From: Caldilineaceae bacterium
GTDB taxonomy: Bacteria > Chloroflexota > Anaerolineae > Caldilineales > Caldilineaceae
Direction of reading: 5' to 3'
Assembly (NCBI GenBank): GCA_011523365.1
Contig: WTGY01000211.1
Span: forward strand, 1-64,000
Length of the DNA stretch: 64,000 nucleotides
Shown here: one piece after another, positions 56,153-64,000 of the stretch
How positions within the stretch are numbered: position 1 is the stretch's first letter
Layout of the letters: every line of letters starts with the position of its first letter
The notes under the pieces: generated by a model
What the model saw: only the letters and a program-made list of their open reading frames with translations
Told to the model about the DNA's origin: nothing
Database searches by the model: none
Made by a program: the position numbers and the translations under genes

Positions 56153-57398
56153 TCCGCTGCGCGTTGCGGCCCCGCCGTCCGCGGACCCTGCTTCCGCCGA
56201 AGGCGCGTACCGATGGTACGTTCTGGTGCTGGCCGCGCTGACCCACACGCTGGTCGTGGGCATGCCGATGATGTCGCTGCCGGTCCTGTTTGACGAGATC
56301 GGCACTGAACTTTCACTGAACCTGGTGCAGATCGGATACGTCTGGGGGGCGTCCTCGCTGTTGGGCGTTGCGATGAGCCTGACCGGCGGCGTAGTTGGCG
56401 ACCGCATTGGCGCGAGGCGGATGTTGGTGATCGCCTGTCTGCTTGCCGGCGTTACAGGGGCGACGCGGGCGTTTGCCAGCGACTACGGCAGCCTGACTGC
56501 CACGGTACTGGTGGCAGGGCTCTTTCCGATGGCGGCGCCGATGAATGTGCACAAGACGTGCGGCGTCTGGTTTTCAGGGAAGCGGCTGGGGATGGCGAAC
56601 GGCGTGGTGTCGGCGGGGATGGCGTTGGGCTTTCTGCTTGGCTCGCTGATCAGCGCGACTTTCCTTTCGCCATTGCTGGGCGGCTGGCGCAACGTTCTCC
56701 TATTCTACGGCGTGCTGGCAGTCGTCGTCGGTATTTTGTGGGCGTTTACAAGGCCTGGGCCGGACGGCGATGGAAGGGTTACAGCACGAGGGGACCGGCC
56801 TTCGCTGCGCGACTCGATGCTGCAGGTGGTCCGTCTGCGCAACGTGTGGCTGCTGGCGGTGGCGATGTTTGGCATCGGCGGGGCGATACAGGGATCGCTT
56901 GGCTACCTGCCGCTCTATCTACGCAATGCGGGTTGGGAGCCGAGCACGGCGGACAGCGCTCTGGCCAGCTTCCATTTCGCCAGCCTGTTGTTCACGGTTC
57001 CGTTTACACTGTTGTCGGACCGGATGGGAGTGCGCCGTCCGCTGCTGCTGGCGTCGGCGCTGATGTTAGTGGCTGGGTTCGGTCTCCTCTCGTTCGTGCA
57101 GGGGATCGTTGTGTGGCTGGCGGTTCTTTTCGCGGGTATTACGCGGGACGGCTACATGGCGACGATGATGACGCTGATCATCGAGCTGCGGGGGGTTGGC
57201 CCGGCTCTTGCCGGGACGGCCACCGGTCTGATCATGGCTATCTCCCGGATTGGATCTGTCGTCGCGCCTCCGCTTGGAAACGGACTGGAGTCGATGGGGC
57301 CCGGTGTACCTTTTCTGTTCTGGACTGCGCTGGCGCTGGTGGGTTTTGTTGCGCTGACAGCGGTGCGGGAGGAGAAGGGAACGGCGAGGAGGGAGTGA
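56145..57398 (+). CDS. MFS transporter
   Basis: A 417-residue protein with about 12 hydrophobic helices. The loop between helices 2 and 3 reads GGVVGDRIGARRM, matching the MFS signature, and the half-way repeat is TLLSDRMGVRRPLLLAS. It starts at a GTG inside the end of the SDR gene, with GGGGGAG upstream, so the two are translationally coupled. The substrate is unknown; the general shape fits nitrate/oxalate-type or CynX-like members. Confidence 0.88.
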   Translation: MSDPLRVAAPPSADPASAEGAYRWYVLVLAALTHTLVVGMPMMSLPVLFDEIGTELSLNLVQIGYVWGASSLLGVAMSLTGGVVGDRIGARRMLVIACLLAGVTGATRAFASDYGSLTATVLVAGLFPMAAPMNVHKTCGVWFSGKRLGMANGVVSAGMALGFLLGSLISATFLSPLLGGWRNVLLFYGVLAVVVGILWAFTRPGPDGDGRVTARGDRPSLRDSMLQVVRLRNVWLLAVAMFGIGGAIQGSLGYLPLYLRNAGWEPSTADSALASFHFASLLFTVPFTLLSDRMGVRRPLLLASALMLVAGFGLLSFVQGIVVWLAVLFAGITRDGYMATMMTLIIELRGVGPALAGTATGLIMAISRIGSVVAPPLGNGLESMGPGVPFLFWTALALVGFVALTAVREEKGTARRE

Positions 57399-57558
57399 AG
57401 AGGAGTGAGGAGAGGGATACAGCTTTGCTCGTCTCAGTTGGGCTTGCGGTTTGACCGTGGCTGAGCTGAAAGACTATTGGTAGTAGTACTCGATGATTCA
57501 AAGTGCGGATTGATGCCTTGTATATGGATTGGGCAATTAGGAGATGAGGAGGCAAAGG

Positions 57559-59340
57559 ATGACAACCGAAGTTGCTGCCGGCGCTTTTCAGCGCATTGCA
57601 AGTGTCGCCGAAGTCAAAGAGACCGGCCTGCATACGGTCCAAGTGAACGGGCACGTGATCGTGCTGGTCGATCACGAGAACGAAATCTACGCGCTCGACA
57701 ACCGCTGCCCGCATATGGGTTTTCCCCTGGACAGGGGCAGCGTGCATGACGGGATTCTGACGTGCCACTGGCACCACGCCCGATTTGATCTGTGCACGGG
57801 AGGTTCATTCGATCTGTGGGCGGACGACACGCCCAGTTTCCCGGTGGAGGTGCGGAACGGTGATGTGTTTGTGGATGTAACGCCGCGGCACGATCCGGTG
57901 GAGCACCAGCGCCACCGTCTAGGGGTCGGGCTGGAGCGCAATCTGTCGCTGGTTGTGGCCAAGGCTGCGATCACGATGGTGGACGAAGCCGGGGACACGC
58001 TGTCTCCGTTTGCGGCCGGCCTGGAGTTCGGGGCCCGGTACCGCATGGAGGGTTGGGGGCAGGGCTTGACGATGCTGACGTGCTTCCAGAATCTCCTGCC
58101 CAGCCTGGGACGTGAGGACAGGGCGAGAGCACTGGCCCACGGGCTGGCCGCGGTCGCGGCTGATTCGGCAGGCAGTTCGCCGCGCTTTTTGGTTACGCCT
58201 CTGCCGGACGGCAGCCCGGACCTGAAGACGTTGAAGCAGTGGTTCCGCCGCTTCATTCTGGTGCGGGATGCGGAGGGTGCGGAGCGGTGCATCATCACGG
58301 CGCTGAGGTCGGGCGCCGGGCCGCAAGAGATGGCCGATATTCTGTTCAGCGCGGCGACGGACTTCCGCTATATCGATGTCGGACATCCGCTGGACTTTAC
58401 GAACAAGGCCTTTGAAGCGCTGGATATCGTCGGCTGGGAACAGGCGGAAGCGGTACTGACCAGCCTGGTGCCCGGATACGCCTCGGCGCGGCGGATGGAG
58501 GAGTCGAACGCGTGGCGCAATCCGATCGATCTGATCGACGTGTTGGGCGATGCGCGGGCACAGATTCCAGCCGCCCTGGCCGCGGGACAGGGGCAGCGGG
58601 GCCTTTGGGCAGGACGCGCCGAACTGGTGGAGGTGTTGTTGCGGGATGATCCGCACGCGATCGCCGAGGCGCTGTTGGCGGCGCTGCGGAGCGGGGCCAG
58701 CGAGGTTGAGCTGGCGGGTGCGGTCACCTATGCGGCGGCGCTGCGCATTGCGCGATTCCACACGAGCAACGAGTTTGGCGACTGGGACACGGCTCTGCAT
58801 ACGTTCACGTTCGCCAACGCGGTCCACCAGGGTCTGCGGCGTCTGGAGGGGTACGCGCCGCCGGACGAGTATCAGCTGTTGCTGCGGGGTGTTTTCGATG
58901 CGGCGATGAGTATCTATCTGGACCGTTTCCTGAACATTCCGGCGGCGAGGCTGCCGGCGGCTAACGGTACGAACGGGGCAGCTCCTTCGCTGCCGGCGCT
59001 CGATGACATGCTGGACCAGCAGCAACAGGTGAACGAGGCGGGCAACGCGGTCGGCAGGTACCTTTTCGAAGGAGGCGGCGCGGAAGCGCTGCGGGCGGAG
59101 CTGGGTGCGCTGCTGCTGCGGGAAGACCGCAACTTCCATACGATTCAGTGTATCGAGGCGGCATTCCGCCAGCATGATCTGCTGTCGGCCGACCCGAACT
59201 CGCAGGAGGAGGCCGTGCTGGTGCTGGTGGCTGCGGCCCGCTACCTGGCGGCACATGCGCCGACGATGCGGGCGCAGGGCCAGACATTCGGCATTGCCCG
59301 CCGACTGCACCGAAACGAGAAGCTGTTCGAGGGAGAGTAG
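57559..59340 (+). CDS. Rieske [2Fe-2S] protein with long helical C-terminal domain
   Basis: A 593-residue protein. Residues 1-105 are a Rieske domain with ligands Cys50 and His52 (CPHMGFPLDRG) and Cys69 and His72 (CHWHHARFDLCTGG). The rest, about 490 residues, is mostly helical with many His (HTSNEFGDWDTALHTFTFAN) and is not a Rieske oxygenase catalytic domain I can recognise. Electron transfer to an unknown oxidase or hydrolase-like module is an inference. AGGAGG precedes the ATG at 57559; the ATG at 57544 overlaps that ribosome site. Confidence 0.85.
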   Translation: MTTEVAAGAFQRIASVAEVKETGLHTVQVNGHVIVLVDHENEIYALDNRCPHMGFPLDRGSVHDGILTCHWHHARFDLCTGGSFDLWADDTPSFPVEVRNGDVFVDVTPRHDPVEHQRHRLGVGLERNLSLVVAKAAITMVDEAGDTLSPFAAGLEFGARYRMEGWGQGLTMLTCFQNLLPSLGREDRARALAHGLAAVAADSAGSSPRFLVTPLPDGSPDLKTLKQWFRRFILVRDAEGAERCIITALRSGAGPQEMADILFSAATDFRYIDVGHPLDFTNKAFEALDIVGWEQAEAVLTSLVPGYASARRMEESNAWRNPIDLIDVLGDARAQIPAALAAGQGQRGLWAGRAELVEVLLRDDPHAIAEALLAALRSGASEVELAGAVTYAAALRIARFHTSNEFGDWDTALHTFTFANAVHQGLRRLEGYAPPDEYQLLLRGVFDAAMSIYLDRFLNIPAARLPAANGTNGAAPSLPALDDMLDQQQQVNEAGNAVGRYLFEGGGAEALRAELGALLLREDRNFHTIQCIEAAFRQHDLLSADPNSQEEAVLVLVAAARYLAAHAPTMRAQGQTFGIARRLHRNEKLFEGE

Positions 59341-59370
59341 AACCCACTGCCAAGCGACTATAGTGTTGGG

Positions 59371-59398
59371 AAGAGAGGCGATCTGCCTCTCTTCTCTT
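59371..59398 (+). terminator. intrinsic terminator after Rieske gene
   Basis: AAGAGAGGC and GCCTCTCTT form a 9-bp stem with loop GATCT, then CTCTTT. It lies 30 bases after the stop. Confidence 0.75.
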
Positions 59399-59450
59399 TA
59401 TGTAGGGTTGAGGCCGCGGGTTGGATGAGACCGCCATTTGGGAGGAACAG

Positions 59451-59732
59451 GTGACAGAAAAGATCTTGACGCTGCACCCGGCTGGAAAGCAGGGTGTGAA
59501 TATTGATAAGGGCAAGTATGACACGGTGCGGGAGGCGATTGAGGTGACGCTTAAGGCGCAGCCGGGTATCACGTTCAGCGAGTTGACGGAGGAGGTGGGG
59601 CGGCGGATCGGTGACGTCTTTGAGGGCTCGGTAAGCTGGTACATGGTATCTGTGAAACTGGATCTGGAGGCGCGGGGTGTGTTGGAGCGGGTAGATGGGC
59701 GCAGTCCGCAGCGGTTGAGGCTGGTTGGGTAG
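59451..59732 (+). CDS. small DUF6958-like protein
   Basis: A 93-residue soluble protein starting at a GTG after GGGAGG. Segments LHPAGKQGVNIDKGKYD, VREAIEVTLKAQPGITFSEL and MVSVKLDLEARGVLERVDG suggest a winged-helix-like fold and resemble what I recall of DUF6958. The family name is from memory and not certain; no function is known. It stands alone after the Rieske terminator. Confidence 0.65.
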   Translation: MTEKILTLHPAGKQGVNIDKGKYDTVREAIEVTLKAQPGITFSELTEEVGRRIGDVFEGSVSWYMVSVKLDLEARGVLERVDGRSPQRLRLVG

Positions 59733-59819
59733 CTGACCACAATGGGGATTGATGATCGAAGAGACCGATGTTAGATTCACCCTGTAGGGACTGCGTCTAA
59801 GCAACAAGGCAAGATAAGT

Positions 59820-60230
59820 ATGGCAACTCTAACACATGAGGTCTCCGATTCTCTCCTCACTCGCGCTCGCGAAACAGCCCAGGCCCTGGACCACCCCTTA
59901 GAAGAGGTATTGGTTGGGGCATTGGCGGTCGGCCTGCCTGACGTACATGGCGCCCCGGAATCGGTACGGAATGAACTTCTGGAGATGACTTTTCTCGACG
60001 AAGAATCACTTTGGCGGATTGCGAAGGATGAAATGGCTTCCACAGATCAGAAAGAGCTTCAGGCGTTTCTTGACGTACAACGGCGCCCCCTTGTCCCGCG
60101 AGAAGAGGTGCGCTTACAGGCGTTGCGAGAAAGTTACGGGAAAGCCATGCTTAAGAAGGCACGCGCCCTGGCGCTATTGAGTTTACGCAGCGGTCAGCCG
60201 CTTCTGGCAGCTCTGGAAGTGTCAGAATAG
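59820..60230 (+). CDS. hypothetical protein, 136 residues
   Basis: A helical protein beginning MATLTHEVSDSLLTRARETA. A segment LEEVLVGALAVGLPD and a Leu/Ala-rich C-terminus (KKARALALLSLRSGQPLLAA) are seen. Similar proteins in Chloroflexota and cyanobacteria accompany HNH nucleases or toxin-like genes, but none is intact here. The 394 bases after it carry repeats. No function can be stated. Confidence 0.6.
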   Translation: MATLTHEVSDSLLTRARETAQALDHPLEEVLVGALAVGLPDVHGAPESVRNELLEMTFLDEESLWRIAKDEMASTDQKELQAFLDVQRRPLVPREEVRLQALRESYGKAMLKKARALALLSLRSGQPLLAALEVSE

Positions 60231-60506
60231 AACCAATGTATTCTTTCCGCCAGGAGTCATTGAATACTGGCGGGATGGCACGCACTTCAGTCAGACTGAC
60301 AGAACTCTGATACGTCTCCCAGATTCATGGGGCTCTTCAAACATCGTAATGCAGCACTCCGAGCTGCTTTTCCTGCATTGGCGCGCAGACTGACCAATGC
60401 CTTGGGGTCGTTGACGATCCTCTGATCTGGAATTTGCTGGCCCGAAGTGTTGTTAGTCCTTGAGGGACACAGAGTTTCACGGAGATGCCGCGAGTGGGGT
60501 AACTAC

Positions 60507-60540
60507 GAGGGCACCCACAAGGGGTGCCCCTACGGGGGCT
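60507..60540. repeat. palindromic GGGCACCC repeat, copy 3
   Basis: Same unit as at 1704 and 1807; first member of a tandem pair in the 394-base gap before the CrtI-like gene. Confidence 0.85.
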
Positions 60541-60574
60541 TTCCGTAGTATGGCGCGTCTTGGGGGTGCGGGCT

Positions 60575-60607
60575 TGGGCACCCACAAGGGGTGCCCCTAC
60601 GGGGGGA
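60575..60607. repeat. palindromic GGGCACCC repeat, copy 4
   Basis: Second member of the pair, 35 bases after copy 3 and directly upstream of the CrtI-like ribosome site. No other gene lies in this 60231-60624 gap. Confidence 0.85.
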
Positions 60608-60624
60608 TGGCCGGGTGAGAGGAG

Positions 60625-62049
60625 ATGTCAACGGGCGCTAGTTACGATGCCGTTGTTGTCGGGGCCGGGCCGAATGGGTTGGCGGCAGCGATTACTTTCG
60701 CCAGGGCCAGGCAGTCGGTCCTTTTGATCGAAGGCAGGGAGACGATCGGAGGGGGGAATCGTACTGCCGAGCTTACACTGCCCGGATACCGTCATGACGT
60801 GTGTGCGGCGGTGCACCCGCTGGTGCCCGGCTCGCCTTTTTTGCGCAGTTTGCCGCTGGAGCGTTACGGGGTGGAGTGGATCCAGCCGGAGATTGCGGCG
60901 GCGCACCCTCTGGATGACGGCACTGCGGTCGGACTCTATCGTTCGCTGGCAGAGACGGCGGCGTCGATCGGCTTGGACGGGCGGAGATGGACCCGGCTTT
61001 TTGGCTCGTTAGCGGCTGACTGGGAGAAGCTGGCGCCGATGGTGCTGGGGCCGTATCCTGTGGGCGTGGAACTGCCGGCGCTGGTGCGTTTTGGAATTCC
61101 GGCGGCAATGCCGGTGCACGTGCTGTCACGCCTTTGTTTTCGTGAAGAACGGGCGCGGGCCCTTTTTGCGGGGCTTGCGGCCCACTCCTTTCTTAGTTTT
61201 CGGCAGCCATTTACATCAGCATTCGGAATGTTGCTGGGGCTCCTAGCCCATGCGGTCGGGTGGCCGTTTGCGCGCGGCGGGGCGCAGGCGATTACGGATG
61301 CGATGGGCGTGTATCTGCGCGCTCTGGGCGGGGATATCGTAGCGGGCTGGCAGGTGCGGTCGCTGGATGAACTGCCTGCGAGCCGGACGGTACTGTTGGA
61401 TGTGACGCCAAGGCAGGTTTTGCGGCTGGCGGGGGCGCGGCTGCCGACCGCGTACCGGCGCAGACTGGCGGGATTTCGCTACGGTCCGGGTGTGTTCAAG
61501 GTGGACTATGCGCTGAGCGAGCCTGTGCCGTGGCGGGCGGAGGTCTGCCGCGGCGCGGGCACAGTTCATCTGGGGGGCACGCTGGCGGAAATCGCGGCCT
61601 CGGAGGAGGCGACAAGCGGCGGGCGCATTCCGGAACAGCCGTATGTGCTGGTGGCGCAGCACAGCCTGTTTGACAAGACACGTGCGCCGGCGGGCAAGCA
61701 TACATTGTGGGCCTACTGTCACGCGCCGCATGCCTCGACGGCTGATATGACGGAAGCGGTCGAGGCGCAGATCGAACGGTTCGCGCCCGGTTTTCGGGAT
61801 ACGGTTCTGGCGCGGGCGGTGATGAACAGCGCCGACTACGAACGTTACAACCCCAACTATGTGGGCGGCGACATCAACAGCGGCGTGCAGGACCTGCGCC
61901 AGCTGTGGACGCGGCCCGTGTTGCGGTTTCCGCCATACAGCACGCCGGTACCCGGCCTATACCTGTGCTCCTCCTCGACGCCGCCCGGGGGCGGTGTTCA
62001 CGGTATGTGCGGCTTCAACGCGGCGCGGGCCGCGTTAAGACGGCTGTAA
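60625..62049 (+). CDS. phytoene desaturase-like NAD(P)/FAD-dependent oxidoreductase
   Basis: A 474-residue flavoprotein of the CrtI family. The FAD-binding N-terminus is YDAVVVGAGPNGLAAAITFA followed by LLIEGRETIGGG; the C-terminal CrtI signature is GGGVHGMCGFNAARAAL. Carotenoid enzymes use such a fold, but many CrtI-like proteins in soil and marine bacteria act on other polyunsaturated or unknown substrates. The gene is single, without carotenoid genes near it. The ATG at 60625 follows GAGAGGAG. Confidence 0.88.
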   Translation: MSTGASYDAVVVGAGPNGLAAAITFARARQSVLLIEGRETIGGGNRTAELTLPGYRHDVCAAVHPLVPGSPFLRSLPLERYGVEWIQPEIAAAHPLDDGTAVGLYRSLAETAASIGLDGRRWTRLFGSLAADWEKLAPMVLGPYPVGVELPALVRFGIPAAMPVHVLSRLCFREERARALFAGLAAHSFLSFRQPFTSAFGMLLGLLAHAVGWPFARGGAQAITDAMGVYLRALGGDIVAGWQVRSLDELPASRTVLLDVTPRQVLRLAGARLPTAYRRRLAGFRYGPGVFKVDYALSEPVPWRAEVCRGAGTVHLGGTLAEIAASEEATSGGRIPEQPYVLVAQHSLFDKTRAPAGKHTLWAYCHAPHASTADMTEAVEAQIERFAPGFRDTVLARAVMNSADYERYNPNYVGGDINSGVQDLRQLWTRPVLRFPPYSTPVPGLYLCSSSTPPGGGVHGMCGFNAARAALRRL

Positions 62050-62083
62050 GCGCTCGTTGCGGCGTTGTTCGTCCCCGTTCCGC

Positions 62084-63358
62084 TCAAATGGCCTCCCCTT
62101 GCAGCCGCGCTTTCAGCTGCGCCCAAGGGCTGCTTTCGAGCGACCCGAGTCCATCATCGGAATCGCCATCTTCTTTGCGGAAGAGGATATTGAGGCGGTC
62201 GCCTTCGTATTTGGCGCCGTCGATCTGCAAACGCGCCAAGCCAATTGGCAGGGCGATATTGCGTTTCCAGTTGCCGATACGGACGATGAGCTCGTCGACG
62301 ACACTGCGGTGCAGGTTCACCTCCTCTTTGGCGACCAGGGGCAGAGCGATGCTGAGAATGTAGTGACCGTTGCGGGCGAAGATTTGCTGCGGTTCTCCCT
62401 GATAGCAGAGGCGGGTGGGGTCACCTTCGCCGCCGCGCACCAGTTCGTTTCCGAAAAGTGTTGCGGCCATGCGCTGGAGCATATTCTGGCCCAGCACCTC
62501 CTCCTCAAAGAAGGGAATGCGAAAGATGGGAAGCGGTTGGAATGCTTCCTCGACGAAGGCAAGATTGCGGCGCTGTGCTTCGATCCAGCCACTGAAGTAG
62601 GCATCCTGCAGTTCCTGGGGGAAGACGCGATTGCAGACGACAGAATCGACGGCATAGCCATAGAGATTGAGGTAGGCGAAGGCGCGCTGGGCCTCCTTAA
62701 TGACCATTTTTTCGGGGTTGATCACCAGGCGCATACTGCTGACGCTGCTGTCGCTGAGGAGGAGGCTTGTACGTTCGAGGACATTCACCAGATCTTCGAC
62801 GCTCTCGAATAGGTCGTCGTCCGGCAGTGGGATATCGCTCATACGGGACACTATAGGCCGTGCGATCTGGAGTGTGCGGCGTTCAAAGGGCATGATCTTC
62901 TCGATATACCAGCGGGCGATATCGGGGAAGCTGAGCAGCTGCAGGGTGGAACCGGTGGGCGCGGCGTCGATGATAATGGTGTCGTAGGCACCGCTGTCGG
63001 CCAGATGTGTAATGTGCATGAGGCTGGCGAGTTCCTCCATGCCCGGCAGCACGGAGGTTTCCTCGGCGACCAGCGAATCCATGCCGCGCCAGGAGAAGAG
63101 TACATTCAGGTATTCCTGCACGCGCCCCCAGTATTTGTCCATCTGATGGAGCAGGTCGATTTCCTGTCCCCAGAGGTTGGGCGCCAGTTCCACCAGTTCG
63201 CTGCCGATGCGGGTGTCGAAGCTGTCGCCGAGGCTGTGGGCGGAGTCGGTGCTTAGGACGACTGTTCGGTAGCCGAGTTCGGCGCAGCGAAGTGCGCAGG
63301 CCGCGCTGACACTGGTTTTGCCGACTCCGCCTTTCCCGGTATAGAGAAGAATACGCAT
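62084..63358 (-). CDS. ArsA/GET3-family ATPase
   Basis: A 424-residue P-loop ATPase of the ArsA/TRC40 type. The deviant Walker A is YTGKGGVGKTS at the start; switch I is STDSAHSLGDSFD, switch II DTIIIDAAPTGST. One ATPase domain is followed by a C-terminal alpha-crystallin-like segment (about residues 330-400), as in bacterial ArsA_HSP20 proteins. No metal-binding Cys triad of true arsenite pumps is evident and no arsB lies nearby, so membrane-protein handling or an unknown role is more likely than arsenic export. GGAGT precedes the ATG at 63358. Confidence 0.9.
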   Translation of the reverse strand: MRILLYTGKGGVGKTSVSAACALRCAELGYRTVVLSTDSAHSLGDSFDTRIGSELVELAPNLWGQEIDLLHQMDKYWGRVQEYLNVLFSWRGMDSLVAEETSVLPGMEELASLMHITHLADSGAYDTIIIDAAPTGSTLQLLSFPDIARWYIEKIMPFERRTLQIARPIVSRMSDIPLPDDDLFESVEDLVNVLERTSLLLSDSSVSSMRLVINPEKMVIKEAQRAFAYLNLYGYAVDSVVCNRVFPQELQDAYFSGWIEAQRRNLAFVEEAFQPLPIFRIPFFEEEVLGQNMLQRMAATLFGNELVRGGEGDPTRLCYQGEPQQIFARNGHYILSIALPLVAKEEVNLHRSVVDELIVRIGNWKRNIALPIGLARLQIDGAKYEGDRLNILFRKEDGDSDDGLGSLESSPWAQLKARLQGEAI

Positions 63359-63627
63359 CAAAGTCACTCCGTGGATTCGTTTATGAGCGGGCGTTGCATT
63401 TTTGGTTGATCATGTACAAAAGAATACGCCGCGCGGCCGGAATGGTTCCCGATGATGTCCGAAACCTGGGGCGGCCGGTACGGCGCGTTGGTAGTGCAGA
63501 GTCAGTTGTGGTAGTTGCGGTGTCTGTGCTTCAGACGGCTCTTGTCAACACCCCTACAAAGTCATGGGTGAAGTAATCCAGACCTGTGGCTGGGCAAACC
63601 TCCCTCGCCGTTATTCTCTTCGCTGGA

Positions 63628-64000
63628 CTATGTCCCGGCATCATCATTGGCGTCCTGTTCGCCCTCTGCGGGGAGGATGTCGGCGAGAGCCGCGAGAATC
63701 CAGAAACCGTTTTCGAGTTGTAACCATTCTTCGTCGTCGGACCGATCGACGATGGTCAACTGTGTACCTGCGGGGGCGAAGTCGACGATTGTTGCATCGA
63801 GGCCCGGGCCGTCGCGCAGATTGGCGTCGGTGTTTACAGTTGCGAACAGGACCGGAGTAATCTCTTCCAGTGTATCCTGGTCGTCCTCGTCGGTCTGCTC
63901 GTCCTCGTCGGTCTGCTCGTCCTCGTCGGTCTGCTCGTCCTGGTCGTCTTCCCCGGTTTGTGTTTCCTGATCGTCTTCGCCGGTTTGCGCGTCCTGCTCG
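63628..64000 (-). CDS. SH3-domain protein with acidic repeats (partial, N-terminus outside window)
   Basis: The C-terminal 123 residues of a protein that begins beyond the window. A low-complexity acidic stretch with repeats of DEQTDE and TGEDDQ precedes a bacterial SH3b domain (ANLRDGPGLDATIVDFAPAG, then TQLTIVDRSDDEEWLQLENG). Such domains often bind cell wall. The DNA of the acidic part consists of 18-base tandem units near 63880-63940. The stop is TAG at 63628-63630. Confidence 0.75.
   Translation of the reverse strand, partial: EQDAQTGEDDQETQTGEDDQDEQTDEDEQTDEDEQTDEDDQDTLEEITPVLFATVNTDANLRDGPGLDATIVDFAPAGTQLTIVDRSDDEEWLQLENGFWILAALADILPAEGEQDANDDAGT
63880..63942. repeat. 18-bp tandem repeat within SH3-domain gene
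   Basis: The unit GTCCTCGTCGGTCTGCTC occurs about three times in tandem, with a diverged fourth at the edge. It codes for DEQTDE-like residues on the minus strand. Slippage in this array would change tail length by six residues. Confidence 0.75.

Noticed and set aside
57919-59310. A 463-codon minus-strand open frame.
   Set aside because: Shadow of the Rieske gene, whose cluster ligands and ribosome site are clear.
62084-63358. Annotation as an arsenite pump ATPase.
   Set aside because: The family fits ArsA/GET3, but there is no arsB, arsR or visible metal-binding cysteine set, so arsenic resistance is not supported.
63880-63942. Short regular repeats that could be read as a CRISPR array.
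   Set aside because: The 18-base units are direct, without spacers, and lie in frame within a coding sequence.

Overview
The window is GC-rich chromosomal DNA from a bacterium, most probably an uncultured Chloroflexota (Caldilineales/Anaerolineae-like). This is an inference from gene content: duplicated GlgC-type proteins, a CRTAC1/FG-GAP lipoprotein, a CUT1-type sugar ABC transporter without its ATPase, GT-C membrane proteins, a CehA/McbA-type PHP hydrolase and many short GC-rich interspersed repeats. No rRNA, tRNA, CRISPR array or complete insertion sequence was recognised.

Layout. 1-5.9 kb: LLM flavin oxidoreductase (cut by the window edge), PLP-dependent dehydratase, metallophosphoesterase overlapping a methyltransferase, and a HerA-type ATPase with a small upstream partner. 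6.3-9.6 kb: sugar transporter (binding protein, two permeases). 9.9-13.3 kb: Uma2 nuclease-like protein, DinB-like protein, FG-GAP lipoprotein. 13.9-18.1 kb: topA with a helix-hairpin-helix insertion, then two unknown genes. 18.4-23.7 kb: chromate transporter, CapA-like protein, a duplicated-HTH protein, and a divergent AIM24/SUI1 pair. 23.7-26.3 kb: GlgC followed by a catalytically degenerate GlgC paralogue. 26.8-33.9 kb: three tandem GT-C-like membrane proteins. 34.4-36.7 kb: an unrecognised two-gene module. 36.7-44 kb: CoA-ester lyase, an XRE-ImmA/PIN pair, VanZ, bactofilin, PlsY, catalase. 44-54.2 kb: VOC protein, formaldehyde-dehydrogenase-like enzyme, beta-propeller, alpha/beta hydrolase, PHP metallohydrolase, Gfo/Idh/MocA oxidoreductase and aldose 1-epimerase, which look like a catabolic neighbourhood. 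54.3-57.4 kb: DUF3179 protein, SDR, MFS transporter. 57.5-64 kb: Rieske protein, two small genes, CrtI-like oxidoreductase, ArsA-type ATPase and the end of an SH3-domain protein.

The most striking signal is at 54276-55280. A DUF3179 gene runs in one frame through a single TGA that sits exactly where the family's first Cys of a CxxC motif should be. A perfect 7-bp hairpin with loop GGUCU begins 14 nt after the TGA. This looks like a selenocysteine codon with a bacterial SECIS element, giving a UxxC selenoprotein in a family where I know of no described selenoprotein.

Other points: a GlgD-like dead partner next to GlgC, a composite repeat of about 230-310 bp that ends just upstream of two good sigma-70-type promoters, and a palindromic operator candidate ahead of the XRE-ImmA/PIN pair.
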